DNA of 64,000 bases from Smittia aterrima (taxonomy: Eukaryota; Arthropoda; Insecta; Diptera; Chironomidae), in contig CP093830.1 of the NCBI GenBank assembly GCA_033063855.1, positions 21,018,854 to 21,082,853 on the forward strand. Reading direction: 5' to 3'. Shown in pieces: positions 1-9,309 of this stretch. Under the pieces are notes generated by a model. That model was not told the DNA's origin and made no database searches. It saw nothing but the letters and a program-made list of their open reading frames with translations. Position 1 is the stretch's first letter, and the number at the start of each line of letters is the position of its first letter. The position numbers were made by a program, and so were the translations under genes.

Positions 1-126
1 GTGAATGTTGGGAAATCAAATAAATGTATTTTCAATTTGTTTTTGTAACTTATCATTGGATTTGCCTTCTAATAAGAATTTTAGCTTCTTTCTTTCTTGA
101 CTCATTTTCTCTCAACATTCGAAAAA

Positions 127-184
127 GTAAGACGCGTTCTCCGAAGAATAATAAAATATTTATTTCAATTCTATTTCTTTTTAG
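127..184 (+). other. 5' UTR intron of F-box copy 1
   Basis: GTAAGAC donor after CAACATTCGAAAAA and a TTTTTAG acceptor 16 bases before the start codon. The same donor context recurs before the copies at 2008, 3916 and 14196 and, reversed, before those ending at 41317 and 43297. It therefore belongs to a duplicated transcription unit. Confidence 0.7.
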
Positions 185-199
185 ATAAAAGATTTAATA

Positions 200-1507
200 A
201 TGGAAGCAAGCTCATCCCTGGAACAAATCAAGAAAGCATCCTTGAAGCTCAATCTAGCAGAGGATACAAAAGCAGAAGAAGCAGGAGTTTCAAGTGAAGA
301 ACCGAACAAGAAGATCGCCAAGTTGACTGAGAACAACATGGATCCGGTGGAATATTTTTCGCGTTTTATGGACATTCCCGAAATGATTTTTCAACATTTC
401 AACATAAAGGAATTGATCAAGTATTCAGAAGTCAGTCCATCTTTTTACAACTACATCGCGTCGTCGAAAGGTTTCATGGAAAATATTCAAGTTGTTTTTG
501 GTATGAGTCCTAGGCTCAGAAATTCGGACGATTACAATTTGCTGAAGAACAGCTCGAGATTGTATCAGAGCATTGAAATCCGACGACGCGCGGGTTTCCT
601 AACATATACCGGCGGCGTCTCCAAGATAAATTATTACATAACTCGCAATTCGGAATTTGACTTTTTTCACAACAAGGCTCGCGAATGGAAAAACGTTTCA
701 CTCAAAAATGTTTGGTTTAGAAAAAGGCTCGATATGTGGAAATTTTTCAAGTCAATCGAATCATCAGTTGAGAGCATTTCTGTCATAGACGATAGCAGTT
801 TTTCATTTGAAGATCCAGCTTCGTCGATTGAATCTTTCGAAACTTTATTGTTTCCAAAGTTGAAACAATTGAAACTGCATCTTTATAATAACTTCGATGC
901 AAGTGACACATTTGTGAGACTTTTGATAAATTCTGTTTCAATCGAAGAACTTGATTTTAGAGATTATTCTAATCTCGTTGGAGAAGAAATTTTAAAAAAA
1001 ATGCTCGTAAACTTTACAAAACTTAAAATTCTCACACTTAGATCACTTATAACTCTACCAATTGATTCTTGGCAGTTATTCCAATTTAAACTTAAGAATT
1101 TATCGATAACTAATACTCGTATAGCTTTTACGGACGACAATAACTTTAATAACTTTCTTAAATCACAAAGCGAAATCGAAATGTTGGCGCTCGGTAAATT
1201 CCACAAAGAAACTTTCGACGTGATCATGAAAATGCCGAATCTCAAGCGTTTGTGTATCCATGATTTTCATTACTTTTTAGTGAATGAAATTCCAAATGAA
1301 ACGTCATCATCAATCACTGAACTGGAATTGAAATATAGTTATTTCATTGAGAGCCTGAAATTTTTGTTGCTGGCAATGCCGAACGTAAGGAAAATAAAGA
1401 TCTGCTCAGACGGTGAAAATTATGAAGTCTCGTTATCAACGAACGAAGATTTTATTGTGTTGGGGTCAAAGTTGACAAAGATCTCTATCGATAGAGAATT
1501 AATTTAA
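200..1507 (+). CDS. F-box/LRR protein, cluster copy 1
   Basis: Predicted 435-residue SCF ubiquitin-ligase substrate adaptor. An acidic, lysine-rich N-terminus (about 50 residues) precedes an F-box-like segment at about residues 50-95 (MDPVEYFSRF, then IPEMIFQHF and YSEVSPSFYNYIAS). The rest is a ladder of degenerate leucine-rich repeats with recurring LKxLxL and 'SIEELDF' patterns. The ATG at 200 is chosen because it follows the acceptor of a 5' UTR intron (127-184, GT-AG) whose splice sites recur upstream of the sister copies. The C-terminus (ICSDGENYEVSLSTNEDF) matches the two minus-strand copies at 40016 and 41996 better than its immediate neighbours. An AATAAA lies near 1609. F-box identity rests on paralogue conservation and motif shape. 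The substrate is unknown. Confidence 0.8.
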   Translation: MEASSSLEQIKKASLKLNLAEDTKAEEAGVSSEEPNKKIAKLTENNMDPVEYFSRFMDIPEMIFQHFNIKELIKYSEVSPSFYNYIASSKGFMENIQVVFGMSPRLRNSDDYNLLKNSSRLYQSIEIRRRAGFLTYTGGVSKINYYITRNSEFDFFHNKAREWKNVSLKNVWFRKRLDMWKFFKSIESSVESISVIDDSSFSFEDPASSIESFETLLFPKLKQLKLHLYNNFDASDTFVRLLINSVSIEELDFRDYSNLVGEEILKKMLVNFTKLKILTLRSLITLPIDSWQLFQFKLKNLSITNTRIAFTDDNNFNNFLKSQSEIEMLALGKFHKETFDVIMKMPNLKRLCIHDFHYFLVNEIPNETSSSITELELKYSYFIESLKFLLLAMPNVRKIKICSDGENYEVSLSTNEDFIVLGSKLTKISIDRELI

Positions 1508-1808
1508 TTGTAAACTCAGAAATTTAATTTAAAGCAAATCAATTCAACTTCAATTGCAATGAAATTTCTAAGAACTTAACACTCAGATTAATCGTTTTTT
1601 AATTAGTCAATAAAGTAATGAAATTAAATAAAACTCTTTATTAATTTTTGTCTTCGTTATTAAATTAATTTCAGACGATAACAAAATCTTTTTTGCCATT
1701 GATATCTTCGTCTTCGCTGAATCGATTCGCGTCATGTGATCGATGATCATTTAAAAGAAAATATATAAAAAAAACTTCGAATTTTTTTTCGGTTGAAAAT
1801 ATTTTCAT
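1508..1808 (+). other. 3' flank of F-box copy 1
   Basis: AT-rich non-coding sequence with a poly(A) signal near 1609. The stretch 1550-1643 recurs in inverted orientation at 43548-43650, so it marks the end of a duplicated unit. No gene seen. Confidence 0.6.
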
Positions 1809-1932
1809 TCTTTAAGTGTCGATCGATTTTCAGGCTTTCTTCGAAACACAAAATTGTTTTCTAATAGGAATTCATGTGATACAGGAAAATTTGGCCACCA
1901 TTTTACTCATTTCACTTTCAACATTCGAAAAG
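1809..1932 (+). repeat. Conserved F-box promoter/5' UTR cassette
   Basis: The block starts with TTTAAGTGTCGATCGATTTT and runs through GAATTCATGTGA to CAACATTCGAAAAG. It is repeated upstream of copy 3 (3557-3680) and as an orphan at 5901-6017. Its position just before the first splice donor suggests it carries the promoter and transcription start. That role is inferred. Confidence 0.6.
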
Positions 1933-2007
1933 GTAAGACACGCTTTTCTGAAGGTCAAAGAAAAATAATTATTTCAATTCAATTTTTTTTAGATAAATGA
2001 TTTAAAA

Positions 2008-3246
2008 ATGAGCGTTATCTCATCAGCGGAAGATATCAAGAAAACAGCATTAAAGCGAAAATTCGATGAGGAAACAAAAGCTGTAACAACAGAAGTTCCA
2101 AGTGAAGAACATAAAAAGAAAATCACATTATCTGAGAACAAAATGAATCCGTTGGAATATTTTTCGCGTTTCCTTGACATTCCCGAAATGGTTTTCCAAC
2201 ATTTCAACGGAAACGAATTGATCAAATATTCAGAAGTCAGTCCAAGCTACTACAACCTTATCGCCTCAACGAAAGCCCTCATGGTGAAGATAAAAGTTGT
2301 TTTTGATGAGAAACGTAAGCTCGAGAATTCGGAAGATTCTGATTTGTTAAAGAACAGTTCGCGATTGTATCAAAATATTGAAATCCAACGATACGCTGAA
2401 TTTTACAGTATAAATAAGAACATAACCAATTTGGAACGTAAGTTTTTTCTCAATAAGGCTAGCGAATGGAAAAGCGTTTCATTGGTTAATGTTTCTTTTA
2501 GAAATAAATTCGTTTTATGGACATTGCTCTCATCAATTGAATCGTCAGTTGAAAGCATTTCTGTCGTGGACCATAATTGCGTACTTACTCAAAATGATTC
2601 ATCAAAAATTGGATCTTTCAAAACTTTGAAGTTTCCGAAGCTAAAAAAATTAAAACTGTTTCTTTATGAATATTCCGATTTGAGTAAAACGTTTGTTAGA
2701 TTTATGTCAAACTCTGATTCAATCGAAAGACTTGAGTTAGATGGTCGGTGTCAAGTAGCTATTTTCAAAGGTGAATTGTGGAAAAGATTTAAATTCAAGC
2801 TCAAGAGTTTGACAGTGAATTATACTTTCATGCGAGTTGATAACTTTCTGAATTTCCTGGAATCACAAGGCGACTATCTCGAAGAGTTGAAAATTGGCTA
2901 CGACCAAGATATCTTCGATGTGATCATGAAATTGCCAAAGCTTAGAACTCTTTGCCTCGATTCGTTTTGGGGTTTGTGTAGGAAAGAAATAACAGATGAA
3001 GTTTCTAACTCAATAACTGAACTGCAATTGAAAACTATGATTAATGCTGGCATCCTAAAGTGTCTATTGAAGTTAATGCCGAACGTAAAAAGAGTTAGCC
3101 TCTACGCAGGCTATGAAGAAAAATTTAAAATGTTTAAATCAATGAAACAAAAGTTTGATGGATTTGATGAAATGATAGAAGTCGACAGAAAGGAAGTGGA
3201 AGAATTTTTGAACGATAAATCTTTTGTCCGGAGCATAGCTAAGTAA
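2008..3246 (+). CDS. F-box/LRR protein, cluster copy 2
   Basis: 412-residue paralogue of copy 1 with the same layout: basic/acidic N-terminus, an F-box-like segment at about 48-90 (MNPLEYFSRF, IPEMVFQHF, SPSYYNLIAS), then leucine-rich repeats. It is shorter than copy 1 because a repeat block is missing near residue 250. Its C-terminus (MIEVDRKEVEEFLNDKSF) differs from copies 1, 3 and 4 but matches the pseudogene at 12849-13313. The ATG at 2008 follows a 5' UTR intron (1933-1992). Likely an SCF adaptor; the substrate is unknown. Confidence 0.8.
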   Translation: MSVISSAEDIKKTALKRKFDEETKAVTTEVPSEEHKKKITLSENKMNPLEYFSRFLDIPEMVFQHFNGNELIKYSEVSPSYYNLIASTKALMVKIKVVFDEKRKLENSEDSDLLKNSSRLYQNIEIQRYAEFYSINKNITNLERKFFLNKASEWKSVSLVNVSFRNKFVLWTLLSSIESSVESISVVDHNCVLTQNDSSKIGSFKTLKFPKLKKLKLFLYEYSDLSKTFVRFMSNSDSIERLELDGRCQVAIFKGELWKRFKFKLKSLTVNYTFMRVDNFLNFLESQGDYLEELKIGYDQDIFDVIMKLPKLRTLCLDSFWGLCRKEITDEVSNSITELQLKTMINAGILKCLLKLMPNVKRVSLYAGYEEKFKMFKSMKQKFDGFDEMIEVDRKEVEEFLNDKSFVRSIAK

Positions 3247-3556
3247 AGTGATCTTTGTTTTGTTAAGAGTTTTATTTGAGCAATTGAGGATACTTTAACT
3301 GTCTCACGTTAACATTAATCAAAGTTTATTGTTCGTTTTATTTTAAAAAATTCTGGAAAATAAATTAAACTTTTTAATTAATATGTCTTCGAATGGGATC
3401 ACAAAAAAAAATAAGTCGAGGTTCAGAGAATGTAAAATCAAATTAGTTTCAAACGATGGCAAAACTTCAATCACAAAGTCTTCTTTGTCTTCGCTAAATC
3501 GATTCGTGACATGCGATCAAACATCTAACGATTTCTAAGTCAAAAAATATTTTTAT
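3247..3556 (+). other. Intergenic flank between F-box copies 2 and 3
   Basis: AT-rich and non-coding. The stretch containing TCAAAGTTTATTGTTCG is shared with the flank after the pseudogene ending at 13313, which supports a common origin of those two units. Confidence 0.5.
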
Positions 3557-3680
3557 TCTTTAAGTGTCGATCGATTTTCGAGCTTTGTTCGAAACTCAAA
3601 ATTGTTTTCCCATAAGAATTCATGTGAGACAGGAAAACTTGGTCACCATTTTACACATTTCACTCTCAACATTCGAAAAG
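3557..3680 (+). repeat. F-box promoter/5' UTR cassette before copy 3
   Basis: Second copy of the cassette seen at 1809-1932, again ending in CAACATTCGAAAAG. Here the first splice donor reads GCAAGAC instead of GTAAGAC. Confidence 0.6.
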
Positions 3681-3877
3681 GCAAGACACGCTTATTATCA
3701 TCTTCTGAATATTTTTCTTTTGATTGACAGTTTTGTGACATTTAGTTAGAGGGAGTTATTGACAGTTATTAAAAGAAAAGTTTCTAGAGATTGCCACATT
3801 CGTTCGAGCTACCGGAATCTTTAGCTTGTCGCTGTTTCTCAAGAAAAATATTAATTTCAATTATTTTTTCTTTTTAG
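3681..3877 (+). other. Probable 5' UTR intron of copy 3, GC-AG type
   Basis: Aligned to the other copies, the donor is GC rather than GT, and the acceptor CTTTTTAG is intact. This intron is about 140 bases longer than in copies 1 and 2. The extra sequence (from CTTTTGATTGACAG to TCTCAAGAAAAATATT) also lies in the matching intron of copy 4. Splicing through the GC donor is inferred. Confidence 0.45.
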
Positions 3878-3915
3878 ACAAAAGACTGAGACAAGAGATT
3901 ATTGCTACTACAAAA

Positions 3916-5271
3916 ATGTCTTTGAAGCGAAATATTTCCAGTAATGTACTGATCGTCGAGAAAGCAACAAAAGCAGAAGAAACAGAAGCTTCAAGTGAAG
4001 AACCTAAAAAGAAAATCAAATTGACTGATAACAGCATGGATCCGTTGAAATATTTCTCGCGTTTCCTTGACATGTCTGAGATGATTTTTGATCATTTCAA
4101 CGGCACTGACTTGATTAAGATATCAGAAGTCAGTCCAAATTATTACAACTTCATCGCATCATCGAAAGTTCTCATGAGAAAAATTAAAATTGTTTTAAAT
4201 AAGGATCCTGCGCTCGCGAATTCAAAAGATTACAATTTGCTGAAGAACAGTTCGAGATTGTATCAAAACATTAAAATCCAGGGACAATTCTCAAAATATA
4301 ATAAACGTAAACCTTATTACGACTTCTCCATTATCACTTTGCCACTTGATTTTCTTCAAAGTAAGTCTTATGAATGGAAAAACGTTTCACTCGAAGATAT
4401 TTATTTTAAAGACAAACTCGATATGTGGAAGTTTTTCTCAACAATCGAATCATCAGTTGAAAGTATTTCAATCAGCGAGATGCGTTTTGAATCTTTCAAT
4501 TTTTCATCTGACGACTTATCAAGTTATGAATCTTTTAAAGCTTTAGAGTTTCCAATGCTAAAACAATTGAAACTGCATCTTCAGCACAATACCTTCAGTA
4601 CTGCATGTTGTGTCAGATTTTTGTTAAACTCTGTTTCAGTCAAAGAACTTGATTTTTATGATTATAGCAGAGTTGGCACAGGAATTTTAATAGAAATGCT
4701 TGAAAACTTTGATACACTAAAAAGTCTTAAGCTTGTTTCTGACAATTTGGATAGAACAATTAAAGAAACGTTTGAAGATCAATCTTTGAAGCGATTTCAG
4801 TGTAAGCTCAAAAGTTTGTCAATACTTAGTGCGAATAACTATAACGTTTTCGTCGGTTATAACTTTCCGAGCTTTCTTAAGTCACAAAGCGATAATCTTG
4901 AGGAGTTGGCGATCCCACAATCAATACTTAAGAAAGAAACTTTCGATGTGATTATGAAATTGCCAAAGCTCAAGAGGTTTTGCTTTGGTGAGTTTTTTAG
5001 CTTGTCCTTTAACGACATTCCAAATGAAAAATCGACATCAATCACTGAACTGAGTCTTAATTTTACAATTAACGCTGTCAGCTTAAAATTTACTGTGGAA
5101 TCGTTGCCAAACGTTAGAATAATTAACCTTCGCTCAATAAATGACGAAATAGTTGAAATGTTGACGTCACTGGAAAAAAAGTTTGAAGTAAGAGTTTTCA
5201 ACAGTGAAAAAGTCCAAAATGATAAATATGATAATGTTTTAAAGAAAGTCTTAAACTTTGAAAATATTTGA
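3916..5271 (+). CDS. F-box/LRR protein, cluster copy 3
   Basis: 451-residue paralogue. The ATG at 3916 (MSLKRN) is used because the open frame upstream of it lies in the 5' UTR intron and has no ATG. The F-box-like segment is at about 48-92 (MDPLKYFSRF, MSEMIFDHF, VSPNYYNFIAS), followed by leucine-rich repeats. It ends in a lysine-rich tail (KKVLNFENI) shared only with copy 4. The two are close sisters over coding and flanking DNA. Predicted SCF substrate adaptor. Confidence 0.8.
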   Translation: MSLKRNISSNVLIVEKATKAEETEASSEEPKKKIKLTDNSMDPLKYFSRFLDMSEMIFDHFNGTDLIKISEVSPNYYNFIASSKVLMRKIKIVLNKDPALANSKDYNLLKNSSRLYQNIKIQGQFSKYNKRKPYYDFSIITLPLDFLQSKSYEWKNVSLEDIYFKDKLDMWKFFSTIESSVESISISEMRFESFNFSSDDLSSYESFKALEFPMLKQLKLHLQHNTFSTACCVRFLLNSVSVKELDFYDYSRVGTGILIEMLENFDTLKSLKLVSDNLDRTIKETFEDQSLKRFQCKLKSLSILSANNYNVFVGYNFPSFLKSQSDNLEELAIPQSILKKETFDVIMKLPKLKRFCFGEFFSLSFNDIPNEKSTSITELSLNFTINAVSLKFTVESLPNVRIINLRSINDEIVEMLTSLEKKFEVRVFNSEKVQNDKYDNVLKKVLNFENI

Positions 5272-5486
5272 ACAAAAATCGAAATCTGTAACTTTCATGT
5301 CAACCTGGAATATAAATAATTTTGTAAGAAATAAAAACTTTTTCAATTTTCAATAAAAACTTCTTGAATTTTCAATAAAAATCTGCGACGTCTGGCTTTG
5401 TTTGTGTAACTTTTTGGGCTTTAGGTGACACTATAACAAGAAAAACGGTTTTCACAACACAAAAACCTTTCGCTATAGCTTAAATT
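5272..5486 (+). repeat. 3' flank shared with F-box copy 4
   Basis: The sequence after the stop codon, including AACTTTTTGGGCTTTAGGTG, is nearly identical to 15447-15607. The identity stops at GAAAAACGGTTTTCA, which marks one edge of the duplication that gave copies 3 and 4. Confidence 0.65.
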
Positions 5487-5571
5487 ATTCACTCTCTACA
5501 TTCGAATAAGACAAGCTCGTCTATTTTTAATTTCTTTTTAGATAAAATGTTAATAATTGGAAGTATTTAGT
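5487..5571 (+). pseudogene. Remnant F-box 5' region (no body)
   Basis: Resembles the end of a promoter cassette (ACATTCGAATAAGAC), a decayed donor, TTTCTTTTTAG and a start-region remnant (GATAAAATGTTAATAATTGG, compare GATTTAATAATGG of copy 1). No F-box coding sequence follows. Confidence 0.5.
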
Positions 5572-5689
5572 TAAGTAAAGTCATAAATTGAAATTAAATT
5601 ATTTATAAGTCTCACAAAAAAAATTCTTTCATGTGCTAAATCATTCATCGAGATTCTGGGAATGCAAAATTAATTTAGCTCAGAACGTT

Positions 5690-5890
5690 TGATAGTTGTA
5701 TTCAAGTCCGTAACATTACTCACTGTGATAAGGACTTGACTATTCGTTTAGAAATTCTGTAGTTTACCATTGGATATGTCTTCATTGAGAATTAAAGCAA
5801 AACAATATAAGAAAGTAAGTTTTTGTCACTGCTCGGCTCAACTTTTTATTTCATTTCAATTCTTTTTTTTTTAGAGAAAAGATTCGAAAT
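5690..5890 (+). pseudogene. Second remnant F-box 5' region
   Basis: Contains AAGGACTTGACTATTCGTTTAG, the ACCATTGGATATGTCTTC block, and a donor/acceptor-like pair ending in TTTTTTTTAG. The same order occurs, reversed, upstream of the minus-strand gene starting at 43297, so this is an orphan promoter/5' UTR whose coding part is gone. Confidence 0.5.
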
Positions 5891-5900
5891 CTATTAATTA

Positions 5901-6017
5901 AGTGTCGATCGATTTTCAGACTTTTTTCGAAACTCAAAATTGTTTTCTCATAAGAATTCATGTAAGAAAAGAATATTTGGTCACCATTTTACTCATTCCA
6001 TTCTCAACATTTGAAAG
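5901..6017 (+). repeat. Orphan F-box promoter cassette next to SYCP2-like copy 1
   Basis: Third copy of the GTGTCGATCGATTTTC cassette. It breaks off at CAACATTTGAAAGG and is followed at once by GAGATTTCAGCT, the start of DNA shared between the two SYCP2-like genes. It may supply promoter activity to that gene. Confidence 0.55.
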
Positions 6018-6272
6018 GAGTCGAGATTTCAGCTACGCGAAAACTGAATAGCTTTAAGCAGGGACTCGACTTCATCATCGAGCAAGAGCAATTTAATAAT
6101 TTAACTTGAAAGACATAAAGCAATTTTAAATAAAGTAAATTATAAGGTAAATAGACTTTCTAACATTAAATGAATTGAAAACATTTAAAGTTACCACAAA
6201 ATTCACTTGATTCTACCAAAAAACCTAAAACTAATTTTTTCTTCAAAGGTATTTTGAAATATCGATTTTAAC

Positions 6273-7901
6273 ATGGCTGATTTGAATCTGCACCTCCAAG
6301 GAGCAAAATTGCAAAAGGAGATTGAAGAGCTGTATTACAAACTGACTCAAGGAGAATTTGTAAGAAATTCGAAATATATTTTATTTTGAGGTTAACCACG
6401 CTTTTCTTCCAGGATCAATCTTTTCAATCGACAATTTCTCTTGCTGCTCGTTTCTTCGGTAAGAATCTCCAGACACTTGTTGAATGTAACGAAACAATAT
6501 TGAAAGTTGGACGATTATTCTTGGTAGGTCCCAAATCTACAATTTGAATGCTTTTCTAACCATTTCTCAATTGCAGGATCTTTCTGAACGAAAACTTGTG
6601 CAATGGAAGCCACGAGATTTCAATGCAGTTTTTCAGATGACAGCAATGATGCTCTTGAAACGAAAAGACGAAGGAGTTATACGACAAACCGCAAATTATA
6701 TGATCGACTTTGCAAAGTCCTTGACAGCTCCTCAGCTAAAGAAATTGGTGTCACGTCAAACTAAGGTTACATCGTTGATTCTTCAAAAATTGAGTCGAGT
6801 GGGAACACACTACACTCAAATGAAGATTCTTTTCATGCTGAAGACGTTTTTGTCGTCTCTTGATGACGCTGGAGCTTCAATCATTCAAGAGGATAAAATT
6901 TTCCTTGGAGACTCAAATGCAGCACAAAAAGCTGTCCAATTGTTTCAACTCATCGATAAAGAAAACTTTATTTGCGTAAGTAAAATTGTAATATAGAAAA
7001 TTGTAACTTAATTCATTAAATTATTATTCCTCAGACATCGCGAGCTTTCCTTGATTTCTACAATCAAGATGCAAGACAGAACGGTTCAGTTCAAACGTTG
7101 CAAGGATTTCTGTTGCGAATCAATAACAATAAGACACGCTCTAAAGCAACTCGAATATCATTCGGTCTTGGCAATCTTTCGCTTTCTTTCTTCATCGCAG
7201 CTGATTCTATCATCCATAATCATCACAATAAGAATGAATTGATTCTTGTTGAACTAGAAGAATGTGACATTCAAACAACATCGAAAGATTCAGTGAAAGT
7301 TGAAATTATTGTTAAACCAGTTCGCTATCAAATTTTCGACCAACATGACAGACAATTACAAATCGACTACGAAATCAAATCGTTTTCGTTCTTCGTTGTT
7401 GAGAAGAATGGTTTGTTCATGAAAAACATTTATCCACGCTTCAAAGATAAGAATCCAATGATTGCTAAAGACATCAGTTTTCGAACTGTGAATACATCAA
7501 TCGTGAATCTCAACTTCAATTCACATATTGAAATTTCGCAACTTCATGTTAAGCCTACACAATCACAAGATATCTTAAGTGTAGCTGAGAAAGCAAAAAA
7601 AAATCAAGAGCCACCATCAAAACGTCAAACAGCCAAAGTTCTTCCAACTCTTAATGCCAACGGCCGTCAAGCAGCTGCAGGAGTCGAAAATCGAAAGCAA
7701 ATTGATTTAGCCATGTCGCAGGATTACGAGGAGATCCCAAATGATGAAGAACCTTTACCGACCTTCAAAAAACTCAGGACCAACAAGCGAAATGATCGAA
7801 AGGACCAAGCCACTGTTGACGAAATTCCAGTAAACGTTGAATCTGCAACCATCGAAGCTCCAGAGCCTAAGAAATCCAGAAAGACTAATTTCAAAGACTA
7901 A
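6273..7901 (+). CDS. SYCP2-like chromosome-axis protein, copy 1 (C-terminus shortened)
   Basis: Four exons: 6273-6359, 6413-6523, 6577-6975 and 7035-7901, joining in frame to 487 residues. Residues 1 to about 200 are helical and ARM-like. About 215-330 form a beta-rich domain with the pattern F-LG--SLSFFIAAD, which resembles the Spt16M-like domain of SYCP2, a lateral-element protein of the meiotic synaptonemal complex. The tail is charged and disordered. I infer a role on meiotic chromosome axes. It is nearly identical to the gene at 9310, introns included. This copy stops at KTNFKD, about 65 residues before its sister, so the C-terminal tail is lost or replaced. Family assignment is by remembered motif only. 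Confidence 0.65.
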
Positions 7902-8934
7902 TTTCATAAGGAAAAGCACTTTTGCTTCCCCTTCGTAGGAATATGTATAAATACAACAAGAATTCTAATAAAAATCTCTTTCTATTGAACCATCAATATC
8001 GTAAGTTCTTACTAATTGCATCAGGTAAAGTGCATTTTGCAATAGAAAGCTAAACCGCATCATATAAAAGATATTCATCAAGCCAAAGTTGACAAAAAAA
8101 TTTATTAATTTAATAAATTTCTTCGAAATCACAAGCTGTAATAACAGTCACTTGGCACACGACATTAACAGAAGCTACGAACAATCGTTTAGCTCTAATA
8201 AACATAAGCAAAGCTTAGTAGTAACCATTACACGAGACATTCCTCAGTCGTATTCAACAACACAGCAGGCAACAAAAGTAACAAAGCAATAAACGCAATA
8301 GAATTTAGCTGTTAAGTAGAAGACTTTTTTAGCATGCATGTGTGTTTTTTAGTCACTTCCATACTGAAAGTGGAAGTATTACCAGTCGTCTTAGAAAGTA
8401 TTCAACATTCCAATTTAATTTCTTCCAAAACGATACCAGAAGATTTAGAAGCAATCATCTTGTGATCTTGTGACATCTTTTCGGATGATCACATTCAGAA
8501 ACTGCATTAAACACATTAACAAAGCAATATATAATTCCAGCAGCGAATAAAAAAACCTCAGAACTTAAATTTTTATTATGTGATTCCTAAAAATTAACAT
8601 TTTTTGACATGAACTCAGCTATTAGCCTGTACGGCTCTAAAGATATTTTTTGTGATACATGGTTTTCATGGATAGCGCTGACTAGTGAACAGTTTTTTTT
8701 TTCTTTCAAGAAATTAATTATGTGAAGTTGATTAACGAACTTACGACTCGTTATGAACTGATTGACCTCAACATAAATTTATCCTTATTTCTAAGAAACT
8801 ATAAAATTGCATTCCTATTGTTTGATGGGAACCAAGTCGTTAAATTTGTTAAAGGAAAAGAGACGACTGACACATCTCAAACATTTCTAGTTGATTTTTA
8901 GAAGAGAACATGCATCGCATGCATTGCGTCGCGT
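7902..8934. other. Spacer between the SYCP2-like genes
   Basis: AT-rich, with no convincing gene. It holds a small inverted repeat near 8358-8385 (ACTTCCA / TGGAAGT). Short open frames here (for example 8089-8292) lack an ATG start and any recognisable composition. Confidence 0.5.
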
Positions 8935-9055
8935 ACAAAGCTACTACAACAGAATTGCATCATCGAAGAGAATTGAAATTATTTTTGATGAGGATCGAAG
9001 GCTTGGAACTTCAGAAGATTTTGATTTGTTAAATAACAGTTCGAGATTTATTTCG
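8935..9055 (+). pseudogene. F-box gene fragment
   Basis: In frame it reads YYNRIASSKR, then IIFDEDRRLGTSEDFDLL and NNSSRF. This matches residues about 85-125 of the intact F-box genes with a small internal deletion. It ends at a TGA near 9068, where the GAGATTTCAGCT boundary of the SYCP2-like unit begins. Clearly a broken copy. Confidence 0.75.
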
Positions 9056-9309
9056 CTTCGAAAGCTTTGAGATTTCAGCTGCGCGGAAACAGAATAGCTT
9101 TAAGCAGGGACGCGACTTCATCGAGAAAGAGCAAATTTAACATAAAAGACATAAAGCAACTTTAAATAAAATAAATTCAGAGTTAAATCGACTTGCTAAC
9201 ATTGAATGAATTGAAAACATTTAAAGTTACCACAAAATTCACTTGATTCTACTCAAAAAATTAAAATTAATTTTTCCTCCAAAGATATTTTGATAGATTG
9301 TTTTCAAAC

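Noticed and set aside
3826..3915. N-terminal extension of F-box copy 3
   Set aside because: Starts with TTG and runs through the polypyrimidine tract and acceptor of the 5' UTR intron.
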